Assembly: GCA_002423705.1 (NCBI GenBank)
Contig: DINW01000022.1
Location: 4,814 to 27,035, forward strand
Direction: 5' to 3'
Length of the DNA: 22,222 nt
From: Clostridium sp. UBA5530
Lineage (GTDB): Bacteria > Bacillota > Clostridia > Clostridiales > Clostridiaceae
Part shown: positions 13,243-20,937 of the stretch, one piece after another
Layout: every line of letters starts with the position of its first letter
How positions within the stretch are numbered: position 1 is the stretch's first letter
The notes under the pieces: generated by a model
What the model was told of the DNA's origin: nothing
Database searches by the model: none
The model's input: only the letters and a program-made list of their open reading frames with translations
Program-made: the position numbers and the translations under genes

Positions 13243-14961
13243 ATGAAAAAATATATTCTTAAATTTAAAGGTTTATTTATTATAACTTGTATACTTCAAA
13301 TAGCCATAGCAGCAGCAAATGTAATGTGTGCTTTTGTTCTTCAATACATGGTAGATTTAGCATCAAAAGGTGATATAAATAAATTTACTAAGGGGGTTAT
13401 GTTTTTTATATTTTTCTGTTTAGTATGTTTCATTATAGATTTACTATTTTCAGTTTGTAAAATTATATATAATAAGAAAACGATGGTGTACATTAAAGAA
13501 GACATATTTTCCAAAATCATGGTAAAAGACATGAGAAGCTTTAATGAAGAAAATAGTGCTAAATATATATCTATTTTAAGCAATGATGTAACAATGATAG
13601 AAAATGATGGGATAGATACCATGTTTGCCTTGATAAATAATGTCTTTAGCTTCTGTATGGCATTGGTATCAATAATTTATATAAATATATATGTAACCTT
13701 AGCAGTTCTTATTCTTGGAACCATATCGTTTGTATTACCTCAACTTTTTTCAAAAAAAATAGCCAATAGAAGAGGAGAATATTCCACATCCTTAGAGGTA
13801 TTCATAGCAAAGACAAAAGATATACTTACTGGATTCGAAGTAGTAAAAAACTTCAACATATTTGATAAGGTATTTAAGCTATACTCACAGAGCAACAGGG
13901 AGTCTGAGGACAAAAAGCAGGAATATTTATTGTATAGCAGAACTATAGGGTGCATATCAGGAAATATAGGATTGCTTTTATTTACAGCCCCTATTGCAAT
14001 AGGGGGATATTTTGTAATAAAGGGTGAGACTACAGTAGGCACTATGATAGCCTTAGTTCAACTTATAGGAAGAATAACCATGCCTATAGGATCCAGTGCT
14101 CAAATTATAAATAAAATCAAATCTTTAAAGCCTATAATAGAAAAAATAGATAAATTGACATTAGAGGATGTGAAAACAACAGAAACTTATTCCTTGGAAG
14201 GATTCCAAGACAAGATAGAACTACAGCAGGTGGACTTTAGCTATAATGGAGAGAAAAATGCAATAAATGATATTAGTATAGAATTTCATAAGGGCAAAAA
14301 ATATGCACTAGTAGGTGGTAGTGGCAGTGGAAAGTCTACTGTTATAAAGCTATTACTAAGATATTATGATGATTATAAAGGAAATATACTGATAGATAGC
14401 AAGGAAATTCGGGATATAGATATAAATCATATCTATAAGCATATTTCTGTTATTCAGCAAAATGTATTTATGTTTGATGGGACTATAAAAGATAATATAG
14501 GACTTTACGGAGATTATACTGACTCTTGTATATTGGAGGCTGCAACTATGGCAGGTCTAGCGCAGCTAATAGATAGACTACCTAAAGGCATCTATGAGGA
14601 TATTGGGGAAAATGGATGTAAACTTTCGGGAGGAGAAAAGCAAAGGATAGCTATAGCTAGAGCTTTGATGAAAAAATCTTCTATAATGATTTTAGACGAA
14701 TCTACATCTGCCTTAGATAATGAAACAGCCTATAGCATAGAAAAATCTCTATTAGATTTGAAAGGAGTCACTTCCATAGTAATAACTCATAAGTTAATGG
14801 AAGATATACTATTAGATTATGATGAAATAATGGTTATGAAGGAAGGCCATATAGTGGAGATAGGAGATTTTAATGAATTAATGAATAGAAAAGGATATTT
14901 TTATAGCCTTTATAATGTTGCAGAAGCTTATAAAAATAAAGAGGAAAAACAAATCTGTTAA
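13243..14961 (+). CDS. ABC transporter (fused membrane and ATPase domains), peptide exporter
   Basis: A 572-aa half-transporter of exporter type. Six hydrophobic segments lie in the first 290 residues. The ATPase domain has Walker A (GGSGSGKST, 358-366), the Q-loop (VIQQNVF), the signature LSGGEKQ (461-467), Walker B with D485-E486 (IMILDES), and the H-loop (ITHK). It should act as a homodimer in the membrane. No N-terminal C39 peptidase domain is present, so leader removal must be done elsewhere, which fits the M16 enzyme of the same operon. It begins 32 nt after the maturase with GGGAG upstream. It may also give self-protection if the product is antimicrobial. Confidence 0.93.
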   Translation: MKKYILKFKGLFIITCILQIAIAAANVMCAFVLQYMVDLASKGDINKFTKGVMFFIFFCLVCFIIDLLFSVCKIIYNKKTMVYIKEDIFSKIMVKDMRSFNEENSAKYISILSNDVTMIENDGIDTMFALINNVFSFCMALVSIIYINIYVTLAVLILGTISFVLPQLFSKKIANRRGEYSTSLEVFIAKTKDILTGFEVVKNFNIFDKVFKLYSQSNRESEDKKQEYLLYSRTIGCISGNIGLLLFTAPIAIGGYFVIKGETTVGTMIALVQLIGRITMPIGSSAQIINKIKSLKPIIEKIDKLTLEDVKTTETYSLEGFQDKIELQQVDFSYNGEKNAINDISIEFHKGKKYALVGGSGSGKSTVIKLLLRYYDDYKGNILIDSKEIRDIDINHIYKHISVIQQNVFMFDGTIKDNIGLYGDYTDSCILEAATMAGLAQLIDRLPKGIYEDIGENGCKLSGGEKQRIAIARALMKKSSIMILDESTSALDNETAYSIEKSLLDLKGVTSIVITHKLMEDILLDYDEIMVMKEGHIVEIGDFNELMNRKGYFYSLYNVAEAYKNKEEKQIC

Positions 14962-14970
14962 AAAGTTTTC

Positions 14971-15008
14971 AGGGGTGGCGTTAAATTTTCATAGCTGCCC
15001 CTTATTTT
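14971..15008 (+). terminator. Terminator at the end of the RiPP operon
   Basis: AGGGGTGGC (14971-14979) pairs with GCTGCCCCT (14994-15002) over 9 bp with two G-U pairs, and TATTTTTA follows. It lies 10 nt after the transporter stop codon. Confidence 0.7.
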
Positions 15009-15035
15009 TAATACTATTATTAATACAAGGGAGGT

Positions 15036-15072
15036 AACCTATATTTATTTAAATTACTCATAGGTTTTTTTT
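15036..15072 (+). terminator. AU-rich hairpin with T tract before dnaX
   Basis: AACCTAT (15036-15042) and ATAGGTT (15060-15066) pair around a 17-nt loop, and six further T follow. The left arm overlaps GGGAGGTAACC, a ribosome-binding-site-like sequence with no frame after it. It may be a second terminator or a leader switch. A TATAAT box at 15084-15089 lies just downstream and may start dnaX transcription. Confidence 0.5.
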
Positions 15073-15128
15073 ATGCATTAGGTTATAATTATAAATGATA
15101 ACTAATTTTATAAAGAGGTGAAGAGTTC

Positions 15129-16760
15129 TTGGCATATACAGCTTTATATAGACAATGGAGACCTAGAACCTTTAGTGAGGTGGTAGGTCAGGAACATATA
15201 ACAACTACACTAAGAAACCAAATTAAAAATGGTAGTACACCTCATGCATACCTTTTTTGCGGAACTAGAGGAACAGGAAAGACTACAATGGCGAAAATTA
15301 TGGCAAAGGCTTTAAATTGTTTAGACTTAAAGGATGGAGAGCCATGTAATAAATGTGAGGTATGTAAGAGTATAAATGCAGGAACTAATATAGATATAAC
15401 AGAGCTTGACGCAGCTTCAAATAATGGAGTAGATAAAATAAGGGATATAATAGAGGATGTACAATATCCACCTAGGGACTGTAGAAATAAAGTGTATATA
15501 ATGGATGAAGTACATATGTTATCGGCAGGTGCTGTTAATGCCTTTTTAAAAACCTTAGAGGAACCACCTGAAAGGGTAGTTTTTATATTAGCTACCACAG
15601 ATCCTCAGAAGCTTCCTATAACTATATTATCTAGATGTCAAAGGTTTGATTTTAAGAGAATTAGAACCGAGAACATATCAAGTAGGCTAAGGATGATAAC
15701 TTCGGAAAAGGGAATATTAGCAGATGATAATAGCTTAAATTTAATAGCTCGTATGTCAGATGGAGCCATGAGAGATGCACTAAGTGTGTTGGATCAGGCT
15801 ATATCTATGGGAGCAGGGAAGGTTCAATATGATGATGTAATAAATATGCTAGGTCTTGTAACCAATGAAAATTTATTAGACCTTACAGATTGTGTAATAA
15901 ATAAAGATACAGAAAAAGCTATGAAGATAATAGATGGCATAGTCCTTGGAGGAAAAGAGATATATACATTTATAAAGGATTTAACTACACACATGAGAGA
16001 CTTGCTCATGGTTAAGGTAAGCAATAATCCCCAAGAGGTACTAGACATGTCTATGGAAAACATAGAGCTCATAAAGAAACAAGGAGAAAAAATAAACATA
16101 GAAGAAATAATGAGGTTTATAAGAATTCTTCAAGATGCCGAGGAGCAAGCCAAGTGGAGCAAAGAGGCTAGGATATACTTGGAACTAGCTGTAATAAAGA
16201 TGTGTAGAATTGAATTTGACACTTCTCCTGAAGTTATGCTATCTAGGTTAAATAAATTAGAAGAAGCCTTAAGCCAAGGAACAATTACCGTTAATACTTC
16301 CAATGAAAATGAAACTGGGAAAAGAGAGTTGCCTAAGGTGGATGGCGCTAAAAGGAGTCCTAGGGTGGTTCAGGAAATAATAGATGATGAACCATTAGCT
16401 GCCTACAATGAGGACTCCGCATTAACCCTGGATAAAGTTGAAAAGGCATGGAGAGATATTATGGATACTTTTAAGAGCAGGAGACTTATGGTTATTTATG
16501 CATCTTTAATAACAGGTAAGCTTTCCAGATGTGAAAAAGGTGTTATTGAAATAAAATATACAGAACAATTTTCATTTAATAAGCAAAGACTAGAAAAAGA
16601 TGAAAATAGGAGAACCATAGACAGTGTATTTAGTGAAATACTTAGAGAAAAGGTAAAAGTAATATATAAAATAGAACAAGGGCAACATAGAGAAATGTCT
16701 AAGGAAGAAAAACTAAAGGAAACTTTTAAAAATACTCCTATCGAAATTATTGAAGATTAA
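15129..16760 (+). CDS. dnaX: DNA polymerase III clamp-loader subunit gamma/tau
   Basis: A 543-aa protein. The first 10 residues (MAYTALYRQW) are the classic DnaX opening. Walker A is GTRGTGKTT (45-53), the zinc knuckle uses C64, C73, C76 and C79, and the Walker B region reads IMDEVHML. The sensor 1 and SRC motifs follow (FILATTDPQKLPITILSRC). The C-terminal third (from about 400) is variable, with the tau-type alpha-binding tail. It loads the sliding clamp at replication forks. Translation begins at TTG 15129 with GAGGTG upstream. It opens the conserved group dnaX-ybaB-recR. No clear frameshift slippery heptamer with a stem was found for making a short gamma form. Confidence 0.97.
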   Translation: MAYTALYRQWRPRTFSEVVGQEHITTTLRNQIKNGSTPHAYLFCGTRGTGKTTMAKIMAKALNCLDLKDGEPCNKCEVCKSINAGTNIDITELDAASNNGVDKIRDIIEDVQYPPRDCRNKVYIMDEVHMLSAGAVNAFLKTLEEPPERVVFILATTDPQKLPITILSRCQRFDFKRIRTENISSRLRMITSEKGILADDNSLNLIARMSDGAMRDALSVLDQAISMGAGKVQYDDVINMLGLVTNENLLDLTDCVINKDTEKAMKIIDGIVLGGKEIYTFIKDLTTHMRDLLMVKVSNNPQEVLDMSMENIELIKKQGEKINIEEIMRFIRILQDAEEQAKWSKEARIYLELAVIKMCRIEFDTSPEVMLSRLNKLEEALSQGTITVNTSNENETGKRELPKVDGAKRSPRVVQEIIDDEPLAAYNEDSALTLDKVEKAWRDIMDTFKSRRLMVIYASLITGKLSRCEKGVIEIKYTEQFSFNKQRLEKDENRRTIDSVFSEILREKVKVIYKIEQGQHREMSKEEKLKETFKNTPIEIIED

Positions 16761-16837
16761 TGGAAAATCAATTATAGTAAAGCTAGATAAAATAATATAT
16801 AATAGAGGATATTCTATAAATTTAAGGAGGTTTTCAT

Positions 16838-17182
16838 ATGGCAAGAGGAGGATTCCCAGGAATGGGAGGAGGAGCTAACATGAACAATCTTTTGAAGCAA
16901 GCTCAAAAGATGCAAAAGCAGATGGAAGATATGCAAAAGGAACTTGAAATTAAGACTTTTGAAGGATCTGCTGGCGGTGGAGCAGTTGTGGCTGTAGCTA
17001 ACGGGAAAAATGAAGTTGTAGATATACAAATCAAACCTGAGGTAGTGGATCCAGATGATGTTGAAATGTTACAGGATTTAGTACTTTCTGCTTGTAATCA
17101 GGCACTTAAGAAGGCACAAGAAGAAACTTCAGAGGGCATGAAAAAGATAACTGGTGGAATGGGAATGCCAGGACTATTTTAA
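16838..17182 (+). CDS. ebfC: YbaB/EbfC nucleoid-associated protein
   Basis: A 114-aa protein with a flexible glycine-rich start (RGGFPGMGGGANMNNLL), a long amphipathic helix (KQAQKMQKQMEDMQKELE), the signature FEGSAGGGAVVAVANG and a C-terminal helix ending MKKITGGMGMPGLF. It forms a tweezer-like dimer that binds DNA. It sits between dnaX and recR, its usual place in Firmicutes, and may be linked to replication or recombination. A perfect AAGGAGG lies 8 nt before the ATG. Confidence 0.97.
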   Translation: MARGGFPGMGGGANMNNLLKQAQKMQKQMEDMQKELEIKTFEGSAGGGAVVAVANGKNEVVDIQIKPEVVDPDDVEMLQDLVLSACNQALKKAQEETSEGMKKITGGMGMPGLF

Positions 17183-17194
17183 TATATCTTTTAG

Positions 17195-17225
17195 ATTTAG
17201 GCATACTATTTAGGTATGCCTAAAT
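17195..17225 (+). terminator. Hairpin between ebfC and recR
   Basis: ATTTAGGCATAC (17195-17206) pairs perfectly with GTATGCCTAAAT (17214-17225) over 12 bp with a 7-nt loop. It is followed by TTCACCTTTT, which gives at most partial termination. It lies inside a normally co-transcribed group, so it probably tunes expression rather than ending the unit. Confidence 0.55.
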
Positions 17226-17267
17226 TTCACCTTTTATTTAATAGGACATTGAGGATGTGATGAAACA

Positions 17268-17864
17268 ATGGATTTTTATCCAGTGGCAATAGAGAAACTA
17301 ATTGAAGAATTTGCAAAATTACCAAGTATAGGGTATAAGACCGCACAAAGACTAACCCTCCATGTACTAAACTTACCTAAGGAAGAGGTTGAGGAATTTG
17401 CAAATGCCCTTATAAAGGCAAGGGGGACTATAAAGTATTGTTCCATATGTGGGAATTACACGGAAAAGGATCCTTGTCCTATATGTGGGAATCCCAACAG
17501 AGAGAAATCAGTTATATGTGTAGTTGAACAACCTAAGGATATAATGGCAGTGGAGAAAATAAGGGAATATAATGGGGTATATCACGTGCTCCATGGAAAC
17601 ATATCTCCTATGGCAGGAAGAGGGCCTTCAGATATTAATTTAAAGGATCTTATAACTAGGATAAACGATCAGGTAAGGGAAGTTATAGTAGCTACTAACC
17701 CTACAGTTGAGGGAGAGGCTACAGCTATGTATATTTCAAAAATTTTAAAGCCATTGGGAGTGAAGGTTACTAGAATAGCCCACGGTATACCTGTAGGTGG
17801 GGATTTGGAGTATGCTGATGAAGTAACTCTATCTAAAGCCCTAGAAGGTAGAAAAGAAATATAG
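17268..17864 (+). CDS. recR: Recombination mediator RecR
   Basis: A 198-aa protein of the usual RecR length. The N-terminal helix-hairpin-helix (LIEEFAKLPSIGYKTAQRL) is followed by a C4 zinc finger (C58, C61, C70, C73). A Toprim domain begins at about residue 81 (VICVVEQPKDIMAVEK), with GRGPSDINLKDL and the ATNPTVEGEATA segment, and the C-terminal Walker-B-like region ends LSKALEGR. It loads RecA at single-stranded gaps with RecF/RecO. The ATG at 17268 has a weak GAGGATG upstream. Confidence 0.97.
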   Translation: MDFYPVAIEKLIEEFAKLPSIGYKTAQRLTLHVLNLPKEEVEEFANALIKARGTIKYCSICGNYTEKDPCPICGNPNREKSVICVVEQPKDIMAVEKIREYNGVYHVLHGNISPMAGRGPSDINLKDLITRINDQVREVIVATNPTVEGEATAMYISKILKPLGVKVTRIAHGIPVGGDLEYADEVTLSKALEGRKEI

Positions 17865-17960
17865 TCAAACTTAATAAAAAAATAAAAGTTGTGAATATTA
17901 ATTCCATTTTATGTAAATAATTATTATCAGATAAAATAATTATTGTGGAGGATAAAATTC

Positions 17961-18227
17961 ATGACTTTCATAAATTATATAAACATGATACCTAACATTA
18001 AACACCACAACATGGAAGATAGCGAAAAAAAAGAGCAACAAATAATTCTAAATGCTATATCAAGCACATTAAAGGAACTGGAATGCACAAGGAATTTATT
18101 TGAATACACCAATGAACCTAAGCTTGTTGAAATGGCTATATATTTAGAAGAAGCACTAAAGGCAAAGTATTCCTATCTGTTGGATGAGGCTAAGAGATTG
18201 GGAATAACCTATAAAAATATAACATAA
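17961..18227 (+). CDS. DUF2508 (YaaL-like) small protein
   Basis: An 88-aa, highly charged helical protein between recR and bofA, where B. subtilis and clostridia carry yaaL (DUF2508). The conserved core LKELECTRNLFEYTNEPKL, followed by AIYLEEALKAKYSYLLDEAK near the C-terminus, matches the family. The function is unknown. The ATG at 17961 is chosen over an upstream TTG because GTGGAGG is 9 nt upstream of it. Linked to sporulation only by neighbourhood. Confidence 0.85.
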   Translation: MTFINYINMIPNIKHHNMEDSEKKEQQIILNAISSTLKELECTRNLFEYTNEPKLVEMAIYLEEALKAKYSYLLDEAKRLGITYKNIT

Positions 18228-18258
18228 TATTTAATATAAAAGCGAGGATGGTGATTTC

Positions 18259-18513
18259 ATGAATGCATTTTTGGGATTTGTCATAGGACTTGTTATACTA
18301 TATGTAATATTTAAGCTATTTGCATGGCCTATAAAAATGTTGGTAAAACTTATGGTTAATGCTATATTAGGTGGCATACTACTTTGGTTAGTAAACTTAT
18401 TCGGTGGAGCTTTTGGACTAACAATAGGTATAAATCTAGTGACCTGTCTTATAGCGGGAGTACTGGGTATACCTGGTGTAATATTCTTAATAATATTTAC
18501 AATTTTCTTTTAG
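18259..18513 (+). CDS. bofA: BofA family protein (sigma-K processing inhibitor)
   Basis: An 84-aa, very hydrophobic protein with two to three membrane segments (about residues 2-20, 28-50 and 58-84) and the BofA signature NLVTCLIAGVLGIPGV in the last third. In spore formers BofA holds back pro-sigma-K processing at the forespore membrane; in clostridia without the same cascade the role is less clear. It begins after GAGGATGGTGA and ends shortly before a bidirectional terminator. Its position after the DUF2508 gene is the standard order. Confidence 0.92.
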   Translation: MNAFLGFVIGLVILYVIFKLFAWPIKMLVKLMVNAILGGILLWLVNLFGGAFGLTIGINLVTCLIAGVLGIPGVIFLIIFTIFF

Positions 18514-18539
18514 AAATGGATGTTATATAGTAAATAAAA

Positions 18540-18575
18540 AAATAGACTGCTGAAGGGGGCTTTAGCAGTCTATTT
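18540..18575. terminator. Bidirectional terminator after bofA
   Basis: AAATAGACTGCT (18540-18551) pairs with AGCAGTCTATTT (18564-18575) over 12 bp. On the minus strand it is followed by a long T run, so it can also stop transcripts coming from the DUF4097 gene. Confidence 0.85.
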
Positions 18576-18599
18576 ATATAATTAGATGGGAGAATGGAT

Positions 18600-18706
18600 A
18601 ATGTGTAATTGTAATAAAGGAGAAGATCTCCTTTATAAAACTGGGGAGTTTTGTGTTCACTTATAATATATGAAACTAGCTCCCTAGAGGTTACACATTT
18701 TTTTGC
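18600..18706 (+). ncRNA. Candidate structured RNA: three-way junction ending in a T tract
   Basis: Three stems can be drawn. P1 pairs AATGTGTAA (18600-18608) with TTACACATT (18691-18699). P2 pairs ATAAAGGAGA (18614-18623) with TCTCCTTTAT (18627-18636). P3 pairs CTGGGGAG (18641-18648) with CTCCCTAG (18680-18687, one G-U), extended across a 4-nt bulge by TTT/AAA. P1 is followed directly by seven T. A 21-codon frame (ATG 18601, MCNCNKGEDLLYKTGEF...) overlaps it and ends at 18666; it has a GGGAG 10 nt upstream. No known riboswitch is recognised. It may be a small RNA, an elaborate terminator or an encoded peptide leader. Confidence 0.4.
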
Positions 18707-18723
18707 TTTATTTGAAGTTAATT

Positions 18724-19734
18724 CTATTGAACATTTATATCACCTGAGGTGGTAGACACATCAATTTTATATTGGTCTCCATTATTGATGGATATAGCCC
18801 TTTTTGATATAGAACTGTTAAATTTGTTAGAGGACTTAAGATCCCCTGAGGTAGTTTTACCAGTTAAGCTGAATTCTAACAATCCTACAGAAAGATCCAC
18901 ATCACCAGAGGTAGATTTAGCAGAAAGAGATCCTTTAACTGGAGACGTAGCAGAAAAATCAATTTCTCCAGATACTGTTGAAATGGTTGAGGACCCATTA
19001 ATGTTAGAAACTTTTACATCTCCTGATGTTGTATTAACCTTTAGGGAATTTCCATTGAACTGTTCAAGGAAATCTATATTTCCTGAAATGGAACTAATAG
19101 ATGCAGAATTAGCAGTAAGTCCTTGGATTTTTCCATCTCCAGAGGTTGTTTGCAAGGAAAATTGTCCAAGATTTAAGGATGAAACTTTAATATAGGCATT
19201 ACCTGATACGGTAGAAATCTTTAAATTATTGTTATAGGATTTAGGAATATAAACTTTTAATTTTGAGTCCTTTATTAAATTTGAAGTATTATTTTTATAT
19301 TTAATAAACAAGTTTATAGTATCCGATGAAGATTCAACATTCAAGGTAGCACAGTCTTTATCTCCTGTAATATAGAACTCTGTTTTAAGCTCATCACCAT
19401 CAATAAGTTCAATATCAATATCAGATGATACTGAGTTTATTGATATTGAAGATATACCTTTAATTGAAGAATATTTTTCATCCTTAAATGAATCCTTTGT
19501 GTCCCTTGAGGCATCCCAATGGTTATAATTATCTTCAATAGAGTTCTCTATATGGCGACCAAAATCTTCCCAAAAATCTCCATCAAATATAGATGAATGA
19601 GCATAGGTATTCCTATTAAAAAGGGAGGACATATGCACACCATATTGACCTAATAAAAACCATGATATACCATAACAAATTAACATTATTGATAACAGTG
19701 TTAGGATAATTCTTTTAAATAATGGGTTCTTCAT
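18724..19734 (-). CDS. DUF4097 beta-strand-repeat protein
   Basis: A 336-aa protein anchored by one N-terminal membrane segment (residues 8-27, RIILTLLSIMLICYGISWFL), with the rest probably outside the cell. From about residue 90 it is a beta-repeat domain built on the recurring turn T-x-S-G-(D/N/E): TVSGN, TTSGD, SISGN, TTSGD, TVSGE, STSGD, TTSGD and TTSGD. This is the DUF4097 putative adhesin fold. It is the last gene of a padR-DUF1700-DUF4097 operon, a set that in Firmicutes is usually tied to envelope stress. GGAGGTGA precedes the ATG. Its own role is unknown. Confidence 0.87.
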   Translation of the reverse strand: MKNPLFKRIILTLLSIMLICYGISWFLLGQYGVHMSSLFNRNTYAHSSIFDGDFWEDFGRHIENSIEDNYNHWDASRDTKDSFKDEKYSSIKGISSISINSVSSDIDIELIDGDELKTEFYITGDKDCATLNVESSSDTINLFIKYKNNTSNLIKDSKLKVYIPKSYNNNLKISTVSGNAYIKVSSLNLGQFSLQTTSGDGKIQGLTANSASISSISGNIDFLEQFNGNSLKVNTTSGDVKVSNINGSSTISTVSGEIDFSATSPVKGSLSAKSTSGDVDLSVGLLEFSLTGKTTSGDLKSSNKFNSSISKRAISINNGDQYKIDVSTTSGDINVQ

Positions 19735-19748
19735 AAATTCACCTCCAA

Positions 19749-20369
19749 TTATAACCTTTCTTTAAACCATCTAAATAATTTTCCAAAACCGTTGAAAATT
19801 AGCTTCGAAAGCCATAGCATTACCATGAATATAAGGCCACCTAAAGCTATGGTACCAAGTCCAACAAATATAAGAATAAATAGGGGGATAGAAGCGATAG
19901 GTAGAACTATGAATGAAGGAATGGAGCCTGCAATGCCTCCTATTATCATGGCAAAGCCTGCTATTATCAAAGCAACAGAGGCGGCAAATATGCCCAAAAT
20001 ACATCCCAAAACTCCCAAAGTTGGACCAGTGGCAAAAAGTATTAATATTACAAGAAGGATAATAGCTAAAATTTTGTCGTCAGAAGAAGTTGGTTTTGGG
20101 GTTGGAGATTTTGACTTTTCATTGGAACTACTTTCCTTAGAATTGTCTTTATATGAAACTATATCCCTAGATGGGGTTCTGCTATCTACATACTGCTTTG
20201 CTGTTACTATTGGATCCCCTAACTCCTCAATGATTTCCTTTTCTGTTTTTCCACTAGATAGTCCTATATTAAAATGTTCCTCATAGTCATAAAGTATTTC
20301 CTCTATTTCTTTAGTAGAGAATCCAGTTAAATTTGATTTTAACGTGTTCATGAATTGGCTTTTAGTCAT
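19749..20369 (-). CDS. DUF1700 (HAAS-domain) membrane protein
   Basis: A 206-aa protein. The first 60 residues are the helical HAAS/DUF1700 domain (MTKSQFMNTLKSNLTGF, then IEEILYDYEEHFNIGLSSGK and IIEELGDP). A serine/proline-rich linker (about 75-97) and a hydrophobic C-terminal half with several membrane spans (about 100-190) follow. Such proteins act with a PadR regulator, probably as its membrane partner. It overlaps the padR stop by 8 nt (ATGACTAA), with its ribosome binding site AAGGGGGA inside padR, so translation is coupled. The DUF4097 gene follows after 14 nt. Confidence 0.88.
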   Translation of the reverse strand: MTKSQFMNTLKSNLTGFSTKEIEEILYDYEEHFNIGLSSGKTEKEIIEELGDPIVTAKQYVDSRTPSRDIVSYKDNSKESSSNEKSKSPTPKPTSSDDKILAIILLVILILFATGPTLGVLGCILGIFAASVALIIAGFAMIIGGIAGSIPSFIVLPIASIPLFILIFVGLGTIALGGLIFMVMLWLSKLIFNGFGKLFRWFKERL

Positions 20370-20685
20370 TATTTAAATCCCCCTTTATGATATTATTAAC
20401 CCCATTAACAAAAATGTCCCATTCATCAATTAGTTTATCACGGGTTATCATACCTATTTTAGTTAGTCGATAGTACTTACGAGGAGGACCCTCTTGAGAT
20501 TCTTGCAAATAAGTTTCAAAGTAACCCTCTTGATTGAGTCTTCGCAAAATAGGATATATAGTACCATCTGAAATTTGTATGTTTTTAGAAATTTCATTTA
20601 CTAACTCATAGCCATAATAATCCTTTTTGGAAAGGAGGCATAAAACACATAGTTCTAGAACTCCTTTTTTTAACTGAGAATTCAA
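20362..20685 (-). CDS. PadR-family transcriptional regulator
   Basis: A 107-aa protein with the PadR winged helix: GVLELCVLCLLSKKDYYGYE, then the recognition helix region SDGTIYPILRRLNQEGYFE, and the wing PPRKYYRLTKIG. The short helical C-terminus makes the dimer interface. PadR proteins usually repress their own operon and release DNA on envelope or phenolic stress. Translation starts at TTG 20685, 5-6 nt after GAGGTGATA. It heads the DUF1700-DUF4097 operon. A perfect palindrome at 20701-20721 is the likely operator. Confidence 0.93.
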   Translation of the reverse strand: MNSQLKKGVLELCVLCLLSKKDYYGYELVNEISKNIQISDGTIYPILRRLNQEGYFETYLQESQEGPPRKYYRLTKIGMITRDKLIDEWDIFVNGVNNIIKGDLNND

Positions 20686-20700
20686 AGTATCACCTCACTG

Positions 20701-20721
20701 AATTCATATAAAATATGAATT
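20701..20721. promoter_or_regulatory. Candidate PadR operator
   Basis: AATTCATAT (20701-20709) and ATATGAATT (20713-20721) are perfect 9-bp arms around AAA, lying 16-36 nt upstream of the padR start. PadR sites are often AT-rich dyads of this kind overlapping their own promoter. It also contains a TATATT-like -10 on the minus strand. Confidence 0.5.
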
Positions 20722-20731
20722 AATAATTATT

Positions 20732-20808
20732 TATCTCATGTCCTTTACTGGGACACTTTAAGATCTTTAAGTTAGAGATAGTAGTTGATAGGACCTAGAT
20801 AAGCTCAA
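20732..20808 (-). repeat. Dispersed intergenic element, copy R4
   Basis: The minus-strand sequence reads TTGAGCTTATCTAGGTCCTA, a diverged middle, then GGACATGAGATAAATAATTA, matching the outer blocks of R2 (TTGAACTTATCTAGGTCCTA and GACATGAGATTAATTATT). The central stem is lost. It lies upstream of and in the same sense as padR. Confidence 0.6.
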
Positions 20809-20937
20809 AATGACTAGGTATATTATCTGTAGCTATAGTATAACAAATGGTATTGCATAATGCAAGATAGTAAATATTAATTAAGACATAATTTTTTTAT
20901 AGGATATTTAAGATAAGGTTGCTTAGAAATTTGTTAA

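Noticed and set aside
18749..19195. 148-aa plus-strand ORF with repeated SPDVV/SPEV motifs
   Set aside because: The repeats are the antisense image of the T-x-S-G-D repeats of the DUF4097 gene, which has a ribosome binding site and operon partners.
19792..20286. 164-aa plus-strand ORF opposite the DUF1700 gene
   Set aside because: It is antisense to a gene with a clear HAAS domain and coupled translation, so it is a shadow frame.
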